Assembly (NCBI GenBank): GCA_048264125.1
Contig: JBLXDM010000002.1
Location: 1-64,000 of the forward strand
Source: M1-B18 sp048264125
GTDB lineage: Bacteria; Bacillota; Clostridia; Peptostreptococcales; Natronincolaceae
DNA length: 64,000 nt
Reading direction: 5' to 3'
Shown here piece after piece: positions 34,188 through 41,557 of this stretch (positions are counted from its first letter, which is position 1; every line of letters begins with the position of its first letter). The notes beneath the pieces were generated by a model. That model saw only the letters and a program-made list of their open reading frames with translations, did not search any database and was not told the DNA's origin. Made by a program: the position numbers and the translations under genes.

Positions 34188-34674
34188 TGACAGCCTCCAA
34201 TCTGTTTATTTCTGCAGCATATCTGGCAATGGCCTCCTCGTCGATCTGCGAATAGCTTTCCTTCACCTTCATAATATGCTTTAATAGACCTCTTTCAAAA
34301 AAATTCATTGCCTCCAGCTTTATCTCATGTCCTAGGTGTCCTCTTACAAAGGCTTTTTCTATTGTCCACGCGGGAAAATTCAAGGTCATAAACTCCTCAA
34401 GGGCTTTTTGCTTGTCTTGACAGCATAAAAATAAGCCAACATTTTTACTCTTTAACAGCCCTTCATTGTTTTCTACAAAGGCCTTTATATTTTTATTGAG
34501 AGTACCCACATATATCGAGCCCCCAATAATAATATTGTCGTAGGTACTCAAATCCTTATTACTTTCATTTTTTACGTCGACCACTTCTGCTGTTCCCCTT
34601 ATTGCTGACGCCAGCTTTTTAGCACAACTCTCTGTCGTGCCGTACTTTGATGAAAATACAATCAGTGTTTTCAT
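34180..34674 (-). CDS. Flavodoxin-domain protein (HemG/Flavodoxin_5-like)
   Basis: A 164-residue flavodoxin-fold protein. The FMN phosphate loop is VFSSKYGTTESCAKKLA at residues 6-22, and YDNIIIGGSIYVGTLNKNIKAF the second flavin segment. The size and sequence are like the menaquinone-dependent protoporphyrinogen oxidase/flavodoxin_5 group, but no haem genes are near. First gene of the TetR-controlled operon. Confidence 0.83.
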   Translation of the reverse strand: MKTLIVFSSKYGTTESCAKKLASAIRGTAEVVDVKNESNKDLSTYDNIIIGGSIYVGTLNKNIKAFVENNEGLLKSKNVGLFLCCQDKQKALEEFMTLNFPAWTIEKAFVRGHLGHEIKLEAMNFFERGLLKHIMKVKESYSQIDEEAIARYAAEINRLEAVNG

Positions 34675-34690
34675 TTAATTCGCTCCCTTA

Positions 34691-34751
34691 TTAACATTGT
34701 TAATATTATTAACTATGTTAATAGTATATTTCGCATGGGATATAATGTCAA
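34691..34751 (-). promoter_or_regulatory. Promoter and 31-bp operator of the flavoprotein operon
   Basis: TTGACA (34746-34751) and TATACT (34723-34728), 17 bp apart on the complement strand. Immediately downstream, 34691-34721 is a palindrome with 15-nt arms, one mismatch and a single central base (outer arms TTAACAT/ATGTTAA, inner GTTAATA/TATTAAC). It covers the expected transcription start. A TetR dimer pair could occupy it. Confidence 0.75.
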
Positions 34752-34857
34752 CCTTATTTTTACATTATTCTCGTTAAATTTTTTCTATATACTTCTCATG
34801 CAAAAGACCACACCTCGTATATGAAATGTGGTCGTAAAATCTATTTATTAAAAAAAT

Positions 34858-36021
34858 CTATTTATTTAAAAAATCCATTGCATACTGTACATGTAAGGCA
34901 GTGCCAATCTCCAGTGCATCCTCATCTATGTTGAACCTGCCGTGGTGATGAGGGAAGCTAATTCCCTTTTCTTTATTTCCTGCACCTACGAAAGCTATTA
35001 TGCCCGGTGCCTTTTCCAGATAAAATGCATAGTCCTCCGCACCCATTATCTTTTCAAAGCTGTAAAGCGCCTCTCTTCCAAATAGCTTTGTAATCGCTTC
35101 CTCTGCCCTTTGAGAGGAGAGGGCATCGTTTATCACTGGTGGGGTCATTGGGATATAATCCAGTGCTCCAGTGGCTCTATAGCTGTCGGCGGTATTCTTC
35201 ACAATCCGTTCTATTATCTCCGGCAAAACCCTTCTAACCTCAGGATTAAAGCATCTAGTGGTCCCCTCCAGCACCGCCTCGTTGGCTATTACATTAAAGC
35301 CAGTTCCCGATTGGAAGGAGCCTATGCTCACCACCGCTGATTCCAACGGACTTATTTCTCTGCTTACCACCGATTGAAGATTCATTACGATAGCCGAAGC
35401 CGCCACAATAGCATCCACACCCTGATGTGGCATAGAACCATGTCCTCCCCGACCCTTCACGGTTATTTTAAAATAGTCAGCTGCAGCCATCCTCGGCCCC
35501 GCATCTACAGATACAGTGCCGCAGGGAATATCCGACCAAAGGTGGATTGCAAAAACCTCGTCTATGCCCTCCATAATACCCTCGTCTATCATCCGTTTTC
35601 CCCCTTGGGCCCCTTCCTCTGCCGGCTGGAAGATAAGCTTAACGGCTCCCTTTATATCTCCCCGCATTTCATTTAATACTCTGGCAGCCCCCAGTAGCAT
35701 TGCCATATGACCGTCATGTCCGCAGGCATGCATTACGCCATCATACTTTGACTTGTAAGGAATATCATTAAGCTCCTGTACCTGTAGGGCATCCATATCT
35801 GCCCTAAGGCCTATGGTTTTTCCCTCCTGCTCCCCCTTTATCGTGGCTACTATTCCCAGCTCTGCAGCCATTATATAGGGTATTCCCATCTTTTCCAGCT
35901 CCTCTCTGACTCTCTGAGAGGTTCTCCTCTCCTGCCAGCGGGTCTCCGGATACGTGTGGAACTCCCTTCTTAAATCTATCACATATTGCTTGTAATGATT
36001 TGCATACTGCTTGATGTTCAC
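34858..36021 (-). CDS. M20-family amidohydrolase (N-acyl-amino-acid type)
   Basis: A 387-residue metallopeptidase-like hydrolase, probably cleaving N-acylated amino acids or similar amides. Metal-site motifs are HACGHDGHMAMLLGAA near residue 97 and PAEEGAQGGKRMI near 131; GADEDY-like MGAEDYAFYL lies near 323. LRADMDALQVQE is the other metal-ligand segment. The start is probably GTG 36021 (AGGGGGTG at 6 nt); a GTG three codons upstream is open. It lies downstream of the NIF3-like gene on the same strand. Confidence 0.88.
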   Translation of the reverse strand: MNIKQYANHYKQYVIDLRREFHTYPETRWQERRTSQRVREELEKMGIPYIMAAELGIVATIKGEQEGKTIGLRADMDALQVQELNDIPYKSKYDGVMHACGHDGHMAMLLGAARVLNEMRGDIKGAVKLIFQPAEEGAQGGKRMIDEGIMEGIDEVFAIHLWSDIPCGTVSVDAGPRMAAADYFKITVKGRGGHGSMPHQGVDAIVAASAIVMNLQSVVSREISPLESAVVSIGSFQSGTGFNVIANEAVLEGTTRCFNPEVRRVLPEIIERIVKNTADSYRATGALDYIPMTPPVINDALSSQRAEEAITKLFGREALYSFEKIMGAEDYAFYLEKAPGIIAFVGAGNKEKGISFPHHHGRFNIDEDALEIGTALHVQYAMDFLNK

Positions 36022-36089
36022 CCTCAGCACCCCCTATGTTAGTTTTATGTACTAAAATGACGCATATATACCTATGCGCCATTTTATTG

Positions 36090-36920
36090 CTATTTCGGAT
36101 CAATTACTCCGCTCATTCTTATTATTTCGATCCCCTTTTCCTCCAGGGCAGCACAAATTTGATTTATGCCCACAGAGTCACTGGCCATATGACCAGCAAT
36201 AACTACATTACCGATGTTCTGTTCCTTAATGGCACTTATGCCCTCCTCAGGCACATGCATCATTACCAACGTGCCCACCCCTGCATCGAAGTAGGCCTTG
36301 TATACGCTATTGCCTCCACCGGTTCCGCCTGCCATGGTTACAAAGGTTTTCCCTGCATAATCATCCTTTTTCCCAACTCTGATAACAGGCTTTGCCAGTG
36401 TTCTTTGATATTCAGGAAGGGTTTCCAGGGCATCAATTACATCCTGCAGGGTTGCCTTAGGGTTATCCTTAAGCTTTTCATCCATTAGCTCCTGCACCTT
36501 GTTTTCTGCCAATATATCTGCTGGCGTGTGGATTGCCATAAAGGGCATGCTTAAAAGCTTTGCTGCTGATACTGCTCTGTCATAATTGGATACATGCATG
36601 CCTCTTTCCACCTGACCCTTTTTCTCTTGAAGGGCCTTTTGTGCCTTATTAATAGGAACTCCAGCCTTTATCATTCTATCTATTTGATTGTCCATAACAT
36701 TATGTAAATCTAATCTTGGACTACCGCCTGTTGGGTGGTGGGTGATCACTAAATCCACCCCCAATTCTCTTGCCAGCATCATTTCAGCCAGCTCCATATC
36801 CACTCCAATGGCTATTTTCTTGATACCTTCCCCTTCAACAATAATTCCTGAATCCGCCGGTACCGCATCCAAGCCCGCCAGCTTCAAGGCTAAGTCCATA
36901 ATTTCCTTGGTATTCATCAT
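36090..36920 (-). CDS. NIF3-like dinuclear metal protein
   Basis: A 276-residue protein of the NIF3/DUF34 family. The metal-binding His are in LVITHHPTGG near residue 60 and in AGHMASDSVG near 246; HVSNYD and HTPAD provide further candidate ligands. Members are widespread and metal-binding, but their reaction is unsettled. Start ATG with GAGGAGGAG. It precedes the M20 gene by 68 nt, so the two may be cotranscribed. Confidence 0.82.
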   Translation of the reverse strand: MMNTKEIMDLALKLAGLDAVPADSGIIVEGEGIKKIAIGVDMELAEMMLARELGVDLVITHHPTGGSPRLDLHNVMDNQIDRMIKAGVPINKAQKALQEKKGQVERGMHVSNYDRAVSAAKLLSMPFMAIHTPADILAENKVQELMDEKLKDNPKATLQDVIDALETLPEYQRTLAKPVIRVGKKDDYAGKTFVTMAGGTGGGNSVYKAYFDAGVGTLVMMHVPEEGISAIKEQNIGNVVIAGHMASDSVGINQICAALEEKGIEIIRMSGVIDPK

Positions 36921-37120
36921 TAATACTCCTCCTCATATCTGTACTATATAAGCATCTTTTTTTATTATAAAATATTTAAATACAAATAAGCAAATTTTTA
37001 CCTAAAAATTTTTCTATACAACTCATTTAATATTTTATCATGTTCTCTGCTTTTCAATTTCAGCTAGTATTGGCATTATGCCCCGCCCAAATGCTATAAT
37101 ATAAAAAAGGAGTGATGTGA

Positions 37121-37363
37121 ATGCACATAATTGAAATATTAATAGGCTCATTATTGATTACACTTCTGACCTATTTTCTTACTAAAAAGGTTCTAGCCTT
37201 CACCTCAAAGCAGGTGATTACCCCCCTTAGATGCTTTTTGTCTTCAGCTATGGCAATTTTTTTATATTCTTATTTTTCAGGTAGACTGGATATGCTGCTT
37301 TATTATATACCCTATCTAACCTTTTGGTTTTTGCTGGATACCAGAAGAAGCAATAAAAAATAG
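37121..37363 (+). CDS. Small two-helix membrane protein
   Basis: An 80-residue protein of unknown function. Hydrophobic segments at about 3-24 and 38-72 (the second with a short polar break, SGRLDM) predict two or three membrane helices. AAGGAG lies 8 nt before the ATG and a terminator follows the stop, which supports a real gene. It is on the plus strand between two minus-strand operons. Residues 4-31 carry LITLLTYFLTKKVL; nothing indicates a partner. Confidence 0.65.
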   Translation: MHIIEILIGSLLITLLTYFLTKKVLAFTSKQVITPLRCFLSSAMAIFLYSYFSGRLDMLLYYIPYLTFWFLLDTRRSNKK

Positions 37364-37388
37364 AATTTTAGGTAACCCAATGTACTAA

Positions 37389-37420
37389 GCCCTATAGGCC
37401 TTGATCTATAGGGCATTTAT
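37389..37420. terminator. Terminator of the small membrane protein gene
   Basis: GCCCTATAG pairs with CTATAGGGC around an 8-nt loop, then ATTTATTTTA on the plus strand. It abuts the ftsX stop, so it may serve ftsX too. Confidence 0.7.
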
Positions 37421-37421
37421 T

Positions 37422-38309
37422 TTAATCCTCAGCTGCTGATTTCAAGCCGAAATAGCTTCCTGCAAACCCTAAGGCAATGCTTAGTGGTATTGTCAGACCC
37501 ACTATTTTAGAGAAAACCGCTTTTTGCTCCGGCAGTGGAATAAAGGGCAATGGTCCCATCAGCTGACTATATACAAGCCTTAAAACCCCGGTGGATAATA
37601 GTATGGCTAAAGCACCGCCCCCCACGGTTAAAAGCAGTCCACCCAATACAAAGGGCATAGATATAAAGCTCTCCGGTGCCCCCAGCAGCCGCAGGGTAAT
37701 TATTTCCTCTCTGCTATTATAAATACCACTTCTTATCAGATGGGTTATAATTACAAGGGTTGCGATCCCAACAGCGATGAACACCAAGTAGGATATCAGC
37801 CTGAGGACCCGTTCTATATCCATCAAACTCTGTAGTACCTCCCTATTATCCCTTATATAATCAACACTATCCAATGTCTCCAACTGCTGTAGAACCCCAT
37901 CTATTTCCTTAATGTCTATCTTAATCTCGATATAGCCAGTAAAGGGATTATCCTCAAAATGTCTAAGGACCTCCGCATCCATCCCCAGTATTTCCACCAT
38001 CTGGCTATAGGACTCCTCAGCAGTCACCAATTGGCTGACCTCTACCCCCTCTGTGGCATTGACCCTTTCAATTAGCTCTGTTAGCTCTGTAGCCTCCAAT
38101 TCCTCGTTATAGTACATGCTGATCTCAGCCTCACTCTGAATCTGACCAATAGCTTCGTTGCTGATAAACCAGCCGGTGGTCACCAATACAAGAATAAAGA
38201 GTATAAGTCCTACGCTGAATACCGAAAGAAGGTTGGAAACTAGGTTTAGCCTTATAATCGTCTTTGCTTCCTTAGAAAAATATCCGATATTATTCTTTAT
38301 ATATTGCAT
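37422..38309 (-). CDS. ftsX: Cell-division ABC transporter permease FtsX
   Basis: A 295-residue membrane protein that passes FtsE ATP hydrolysis to peptidoglycan hydrolase activation at the division site. An N-terminal helix (about 24-47), an extracellular domain (about 50-170) and three further helices (about 172-195, 220-248, 265-290) follow the FtsX plan. RLLGAPESFISMPFVLGG is the conserved cytoplasmic loop region. The ATG is 1 nt after the ftsE stop. Confidence 0.94.
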   Translation of the reverse strand: MQYIKNNIGYFSKEAKTIIRLNLVSNLLSVFSVGLILFILVLVTTGWFISNEAIGQIQSEAEISMYYNEELEATELTELIERVNATEGVEVSQLVTAEESYSQMVEILGMDAEVLRHFEDNPFTGYIEIKIDIKEIDGVLQQLETLDSVDYIRDNREVLQSLMDIERVLRLISYLVFIAVGIATLVIITHLIRSGIYNSREEIITLRLLGAPESFISMPFVLGGLLLTVGGGALAILLSTGVLRLVYSQLMGPLPFIPLPEQKAVFSKIVGLTIPLSIALGFAGSYFGLKSAAED

Positions 38310-38310
38310 A

Positions 38311-38985
38311 TTAAACCTCCCCCCAAGCCCTTTCCATTATTCTTCCGTTTAAAATTTCAACAATCCTTGAATCAGGTCTATCCTCGATTAAATGGGTTGC
38401 ATGGGTTGTAATCACCACAGCTGTGCTGGCGTCCCTGAAGGAATCCAATAGATCCAATATCTTAATGGCATTTTCCCTGTCTAAATTTCCGGTGGGTTCA
38501 TCCGCCAGTATCAAGGCCGGTCTTCGTGCAACCGCCCTAGCTATAGAGACCCTTTGTCCCTCTCCCCAGGACATGTTATCCACTAAGGAGCTCAGCTTAT
38601 GGCCCAGCCCTACCCTTTCAAGAGAATTTACTGCATGCTCCTTTATTTCTCTTGAGGAAAGCTCTAAAAATCTTAAGCCCATCATTACATTTTCAAGGGC
38701 AGTCCTGCCTTTAATAAGCCTGAATTCCTGAAAAACCGGACCGATGCTCCGTCTTAGCTGTTGTAGCTGAGACCCCTTTATATTCGTCATTGCTGCTCCC
38801 AAAACCCTTAATTCTCCTGCAGTAGGAGCCTCCATGCCCATAAATAGCTTTAGCATGCTGGTCTTGCCTGAGCCGCTGGGCCCTATTAAATACAGCATAT
38901 CTCCTGCATCTACTTGTATATCAATTTCATTGAGCGCCGATGTACCATCGGGATATTTCAGGCTAATGCCTCTACCTTCTATCAT
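38311..38985 (-). CDS. ftsE: Cell-division ATP-binding protein FtsE
   Basis: A 224-residue ATPase that pairs with FtsX. Walker A is GPSGSGKTS near residue 34 and Walker B ALILADEPTGNLD near 157, with the H-loop TTHATHL. The ABC signature reads MSWGEGQRVSIARA near 138 where FtsE proteins normally have LSGGEQQR: the Ser-Gly of the motif is replaced by Ser-Trp. FtsE is otherwise typical in length and position. The gene lies 15 nt after the coiled-coil gene, supporting a three-part complex. Confidence 0.93.
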   Translation of the reverse strand: MIEGRGISLKYPDGTSALNEIDIQVDAGDMLYLIGPSGSGKTSMLKLFMGMEAPTAGELRVLGAAMTNIKGSQLQQLRRSIGPVFQEFRLIKGRTALENVMMGLRFLELSSREIKEHAVNSLERVGLGHKLSSLVDNMSWGEGQRVSIARAVARRPALILADEPTGNLDRENAIKILDLLDSFRDASTAVVITTHATHLIEDRPDSRIVEILNGRIMERAWGEV

Positions 38986-39000
38986 TTTTTTCCCTCCATA

Positions 39001-40110
39001 TCAAAATAATATCGGAACGATCAATAGCTCCAGATAACCATCAAATATACCGATAGAACGTATGCTATTGCCCTCTGTAATTGGTGACAGATCAATGATA
39101 ATGGGTCCCTCCTTGAATAAATCATCAATAGACTCCTGCTTTAGTGGCATGTCATAAAAGTGGCCTCCCTCCACCATCAGCTCCAGATTGTTTCCTGACC
39201 TCACTGTAAAACTCCCCATTAGCTCCAGGCCCTTTTCAGGCACCGACATTATTACCTTATCCTCTATAAATTTGAATTCCAGCATTGAAAGGGTGGAATT
39301 GCCTTTAAAAATACTGTTAAAATCCTGCTCCTCTATTGCCACCCTTGCATTAAACAGACTATAGGTGATCTTTAATACATCCGGTGAAAGGCTGCCTGCC
39401 TTTATTACATTTGTTATGGTCTCTCTAAGGCCCGTCAAGCTTAGAGACAGCTCTCTCCACTCCTTTTGCAGCAGCTGCAGGTTCTCCTGATAATATTGGC
39501 CTTCCTCTCCCAAAGCTACTAGGCTTACCTCCAGCTCCTCTGTCAGCCTCTGGTTTTCAGCAATTCTGTCCTTAAGCTCTAGCTCCAAGTTCTCAAGCTT
39601 AGCCCTTCGTTCCTCCAGCAGGGCCCCTTCTGTCTGCAGCCCTTCCTTGCTTTCCTCCAGCTCCTGCAGCAGTACGCCAGAACCCCTTGTAAACTCTCTT
39701 ATTATATTTAATCGCTTTAGCAAATCCCCAAGGCTTCGGGAGGATATTATTACATGAAGATAGGATGCTGCCCCCCTCCTTTGATAGCCCCTGAGAACCT
39801 CCTGCAGGATTCCTCGTTTATTGTTATAGCTCTCCTCCTCCTTCTTTAGCCTGTTACTGATCGTTGTGATCTCCTCCGACAAAAGGGCCGCCTCTTTAGC
39901 CACCTCTTCCTCCTGCCGTTGAGCCTCATCTATTTCCTGTGTTATGTCAAAAAGCTGCTGAAGGATTTCCTTTTCCTCCTGAGTTATCTCTGTTAGCCTC
40001 TCCTGTATAGGTGCTAAAATATCAGCCTGTACCATTAAGGGCTTGTAAATCAGCACTTGTAATAGCAAAGCTACAAGTAGAATAGCTGCTATGCCTTTTA
40101 TCCTTTTCAT
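39001..40110 (-). CDS. PcsB/EnvC-like coiled-coil protein without hydrolase domain
   Basis: A 369-residue exported protein. A signal peptide covers residues 1-30. A long coiled coil (about 32-110 and 140-245) is broken by GAASYLHVIISSRSLGDLLKRL, the segment typical of PcsB, CwlO and EnvC N-terminal domains that dock on FtsX. The C-terminal 120 residues (from about 250) are predicted mainly beta strand and contain no CHAP, NlpC/P60 or M23 motif (no catalytic Cys-His or HxH set). Located directly before ftsE, it probably couples FtsEX to a separate wall hydrolase, as EnvC does with amidases. The fold of the C-terminal part is unknown. Confidence 0.82.
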   Translation of the reverse strand: MKRIKGIAAILLVALLLQVLIYKPLMVQADILAPIQERLTEITQEEKEILQQLFDITQEIDEAQRQEEEVAKEAALLSEEITTISNRLKKEEESYNNKRGILQEVLRGYQRRGAASYLHVIISSRSLGDLLKRLNIIREFTRGSGVLLQELEESKEGLQTEGALLEERRAKLENLELELKDRIAENQRLTEELEVSLVALGEEGQYYQENLQLLQKEWRELSLSLTGLRETITNVIKAGSLSPDVLKITYSLFNARVAIEEQDFNSIFKGNSTLSMLEFKFIEDKVIMSVPEKGLELMGSFTVRSGNNLELMVEGGHFYDMPLKQESIDDLFKEGPIIIDLSPITEGNSIRSIGIFDGYLELLIVPILF

Positions 40111-40298
40111 GCGGATATATCCTCCTAACTCACCTGTTTACTTCATGTGATGATATGTCTATCCATTATGCTTATTGTATCAAAATAAACTCTTTGTTGA
40201 AATAAGGAGTTATTGCTTTTGATATTTATCTATATTTTCATGGTATATATTCCAAGTGTTTCGTCTAAAATACAATAAATGTAAATAATAGACGGAGT

Positions 40299-40811
40299 CC
40301 AATTGACGACACGATGCTTACCGCCAAAAGCTGGCTTGGAATTTTAGAGAGGCTGGGTATCGTGTTTTATCTACACCCGTATTCTAACAATATGCTCAAA
40401 CGCATGGTGACGAAACCTAAGCTCTATTTCTATGACTGTGGCTTGGTGGCATACCTAACCAAGTGGAGCGATAGTAATACCCTGATGAACGGTGCAATGA
40501 GCGGTGCAATTCTTGAAAATTTTGTGGTATCTGAGATTGTCAAGAGCTATCACAACTGCGGTAGGGAAGCCTTTATTTATTATTATCGGGATAAGGATAC
40601 CAAGGAAATCGATGTTCTGCTGGAGGACAGCGGCAAGCTGTACCCCATGGAAATCAAAAAGACTGCTACCCCACAAAGTCAGCTCACCCGGGTGTTTGGG
40701 GTTATAGATAAAGCCTCCTTGGAGCGTGGAACAGGGGCTGTACTTTGTACCATTGATAGGCTATCGGCGTTTGACAGCCAAAATTTGATTGTACCGATTT
40801 GGGGGATATGA
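40299..40811 (+). pseudogene. 3' fragment of an AAA_14/DUF4143 ATPase gene
   Basis: The reading frame covers only the C-terminal DUF4143 half of ATPases usually near 400 residues: DDTMLTAKSWLGILERLGIV, NNMLKRMVTKPKLYFYDCGL, the nuclease-like EIDVLLE and YPMEIKKTATP, ending IVPIWGI. The N-terminal ATPase with Walker A and B is missing. Upstream sequence is non-coding, with no ribosome site. Probably a dead remnant. Confidence 0.8.
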
Positions 40812-40814
40812 TTA

Positions 40815-40851
40815 ATTTAAGGGACCTAAGCAATGCTCAGGTCCCTTAAAT
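40815..40851. repeat. Hairpin after the DUF4143 remnant
   Basis: ATTTAAGGGACCT pairs with AGGTCCCTTAAAT around an 11-nt loop. No T run follows on the plus strand. Probably the old terminator or a mobile-sequence remnant. Confidence 0.55.
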
Positions 40852-40891
40852 CTGCCTACCTAAATGACATAAAAGAGGGCTTCAGTACTGA

Positions 40892-41122
40892 ATTCAGGAA
40901 AAGCGCCGCCCTTTTGAAATGAGGGGTCGGATAAATGCGGTTTACCATATGCTCATTAGTATTGCTATGGTATCAGGAAGACTATTTGCCGGCTGGCTGG
41001 GAGAGTTCTTAGCATATAAGGTCATTGCTATTATCTATGGAATATTCATTCTCCTAGGCATCTATTTCATTATTATGCCCAACAGACAAGAGGTCAAGGT
41101 GCTATATAACAGAGAGGTATAA
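40892..41122 (+). pseudogene. 3' fragment of a major-facilitator transporter gene
   Basis: The frame reads EMRGRINAVYHMLISIAMVSGRLFAGWLGEFLAYKVI..., matching the loop 'GR-x-N-A-V' and last two helices of MFS transporters; the first ten helices are absent. No ribosome site is seen. Remnant from the same eroded region as the DUF4143 fragment. Confidence 0.7.
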
Positions 41123-41123
41123 T

Positions 41124-41219
41124 CTATCCACATTATCCACAATTTCTATATGACGAGTCTTGAATACGCTTTCATCTGTGGATAAGCCTGTTGATAGTGT
41201 GTGTATATGCTGTGGATTG
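41124..41219. promoter_or_regulatory. Cluster of DnaA boxes
   Basis: Two perfect DnaA boxes: TTATCCACA (41133-41141) and its inverse TGTGGATAA (41177-41185). CTATCCACA (41124-41132, one mismatch) abuts the first, and TGTGGATTG (41211-41219) is a two-mismatch copy. No dnaA or dnaN gene is in the window, so a chromosomal origin here is not shown. Confidence 0.6.
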
Positions 41220-41283
41220 GTGGTGTATAACATTTAAATCCGAAGTATACATCTCCATAGCCAATTACTACAGGAGGTTATTG

Positions 41284-41312
41284 GCGTGTCAAACGAAGCG
41301 TCCCAATGACAC
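41284..41312 (+). repeat. 29-bp repeat, copy 1
   Basis: GCGTGTCAAACGAAGCGTCC... ending TGACAC; GTGTCA and TGACAC at its ends are inverted. It differs from copy 2 only at two bases (AA versus GC). Confidence 0.75.
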
Positions 41313-41343
41313 AACCCCCGTAGCAACTACTACGGGGGTTGTG
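41310..41343. terminator. Strong hairpin, probable end of the feo operon
   Basis: CACAACCCCCGTAG pairs perfectly with CTACGGGGGTTGTG around 6 nt. No T run follows on the minus strand. Located between the two 29-bp repeats. Confidence 0.55.
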
Positions 41344-41388
41344 GAATATTATTCTCAAATTGTATTTCTTAAGAATTTTACTAAAACT

Positions 41389-41417
41389 GCGTGTCAAACG
41401 AAGCGTCCCGCTGACAC
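41389..41417 (+). repeat. 29-bp repeat, copy 2
   Basis: Second copy, 105 bp from copy 1, ending 2 nt before the stop codon of the FeoB-associated gene. Confidence 0.75.
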
Positions 41418-41419
41418 GT

Positions 41420-41557
41420 TTAGGCTTTATTGCATTTTTTTGCGTCTGAACAGCTACTGCCGCAGCTGCATTTTTTTTCTTTTGAATCTCGGTATACCTT
41501 TGTAGCTGCAAATATGATAATACCTGCAAAGACCAAACCAATCACTACATTGGCCAT
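41420..41557 (-). CDS. FeoB-associated Cys-rich membrane protein
   Basis: A 45-residue protein: one membrane helix (about 4-20, VVIGLVFAGIIIFAATKVY) and a short tail with four Cys, KKCSCGSSC...KKC. This is the layout of the small Cys-rich proteins found next to feoB in Firmicutes. Its ATG overlaps the feoB stop (TAATG), so it is translated by coupling. The Cys tail may handle ferrous iron at the membrane; that role is inferred. Confidence 0.88.
   Translation of the reverse strand: MANVVIGLVFAGIIIFAATKVYRDSKEKKCSCGSSCSDAKKCNKA

Noticed and set aside
41124..41219. Chromosomal origin of replication
   Set aside because: DnaA boxes are there, but dnaA, dnaN, rpmH and gyr genes are absent and skew cannot be judged from one window; kept only as a DnaA-box cluster.
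41191..41541. Open frames over the 29-bp repeats, both strands
   Set aside because: They read through the repeats and a terminator hairpin; on the minus strand the real gene is the 45-residue FeoB-associated frame.
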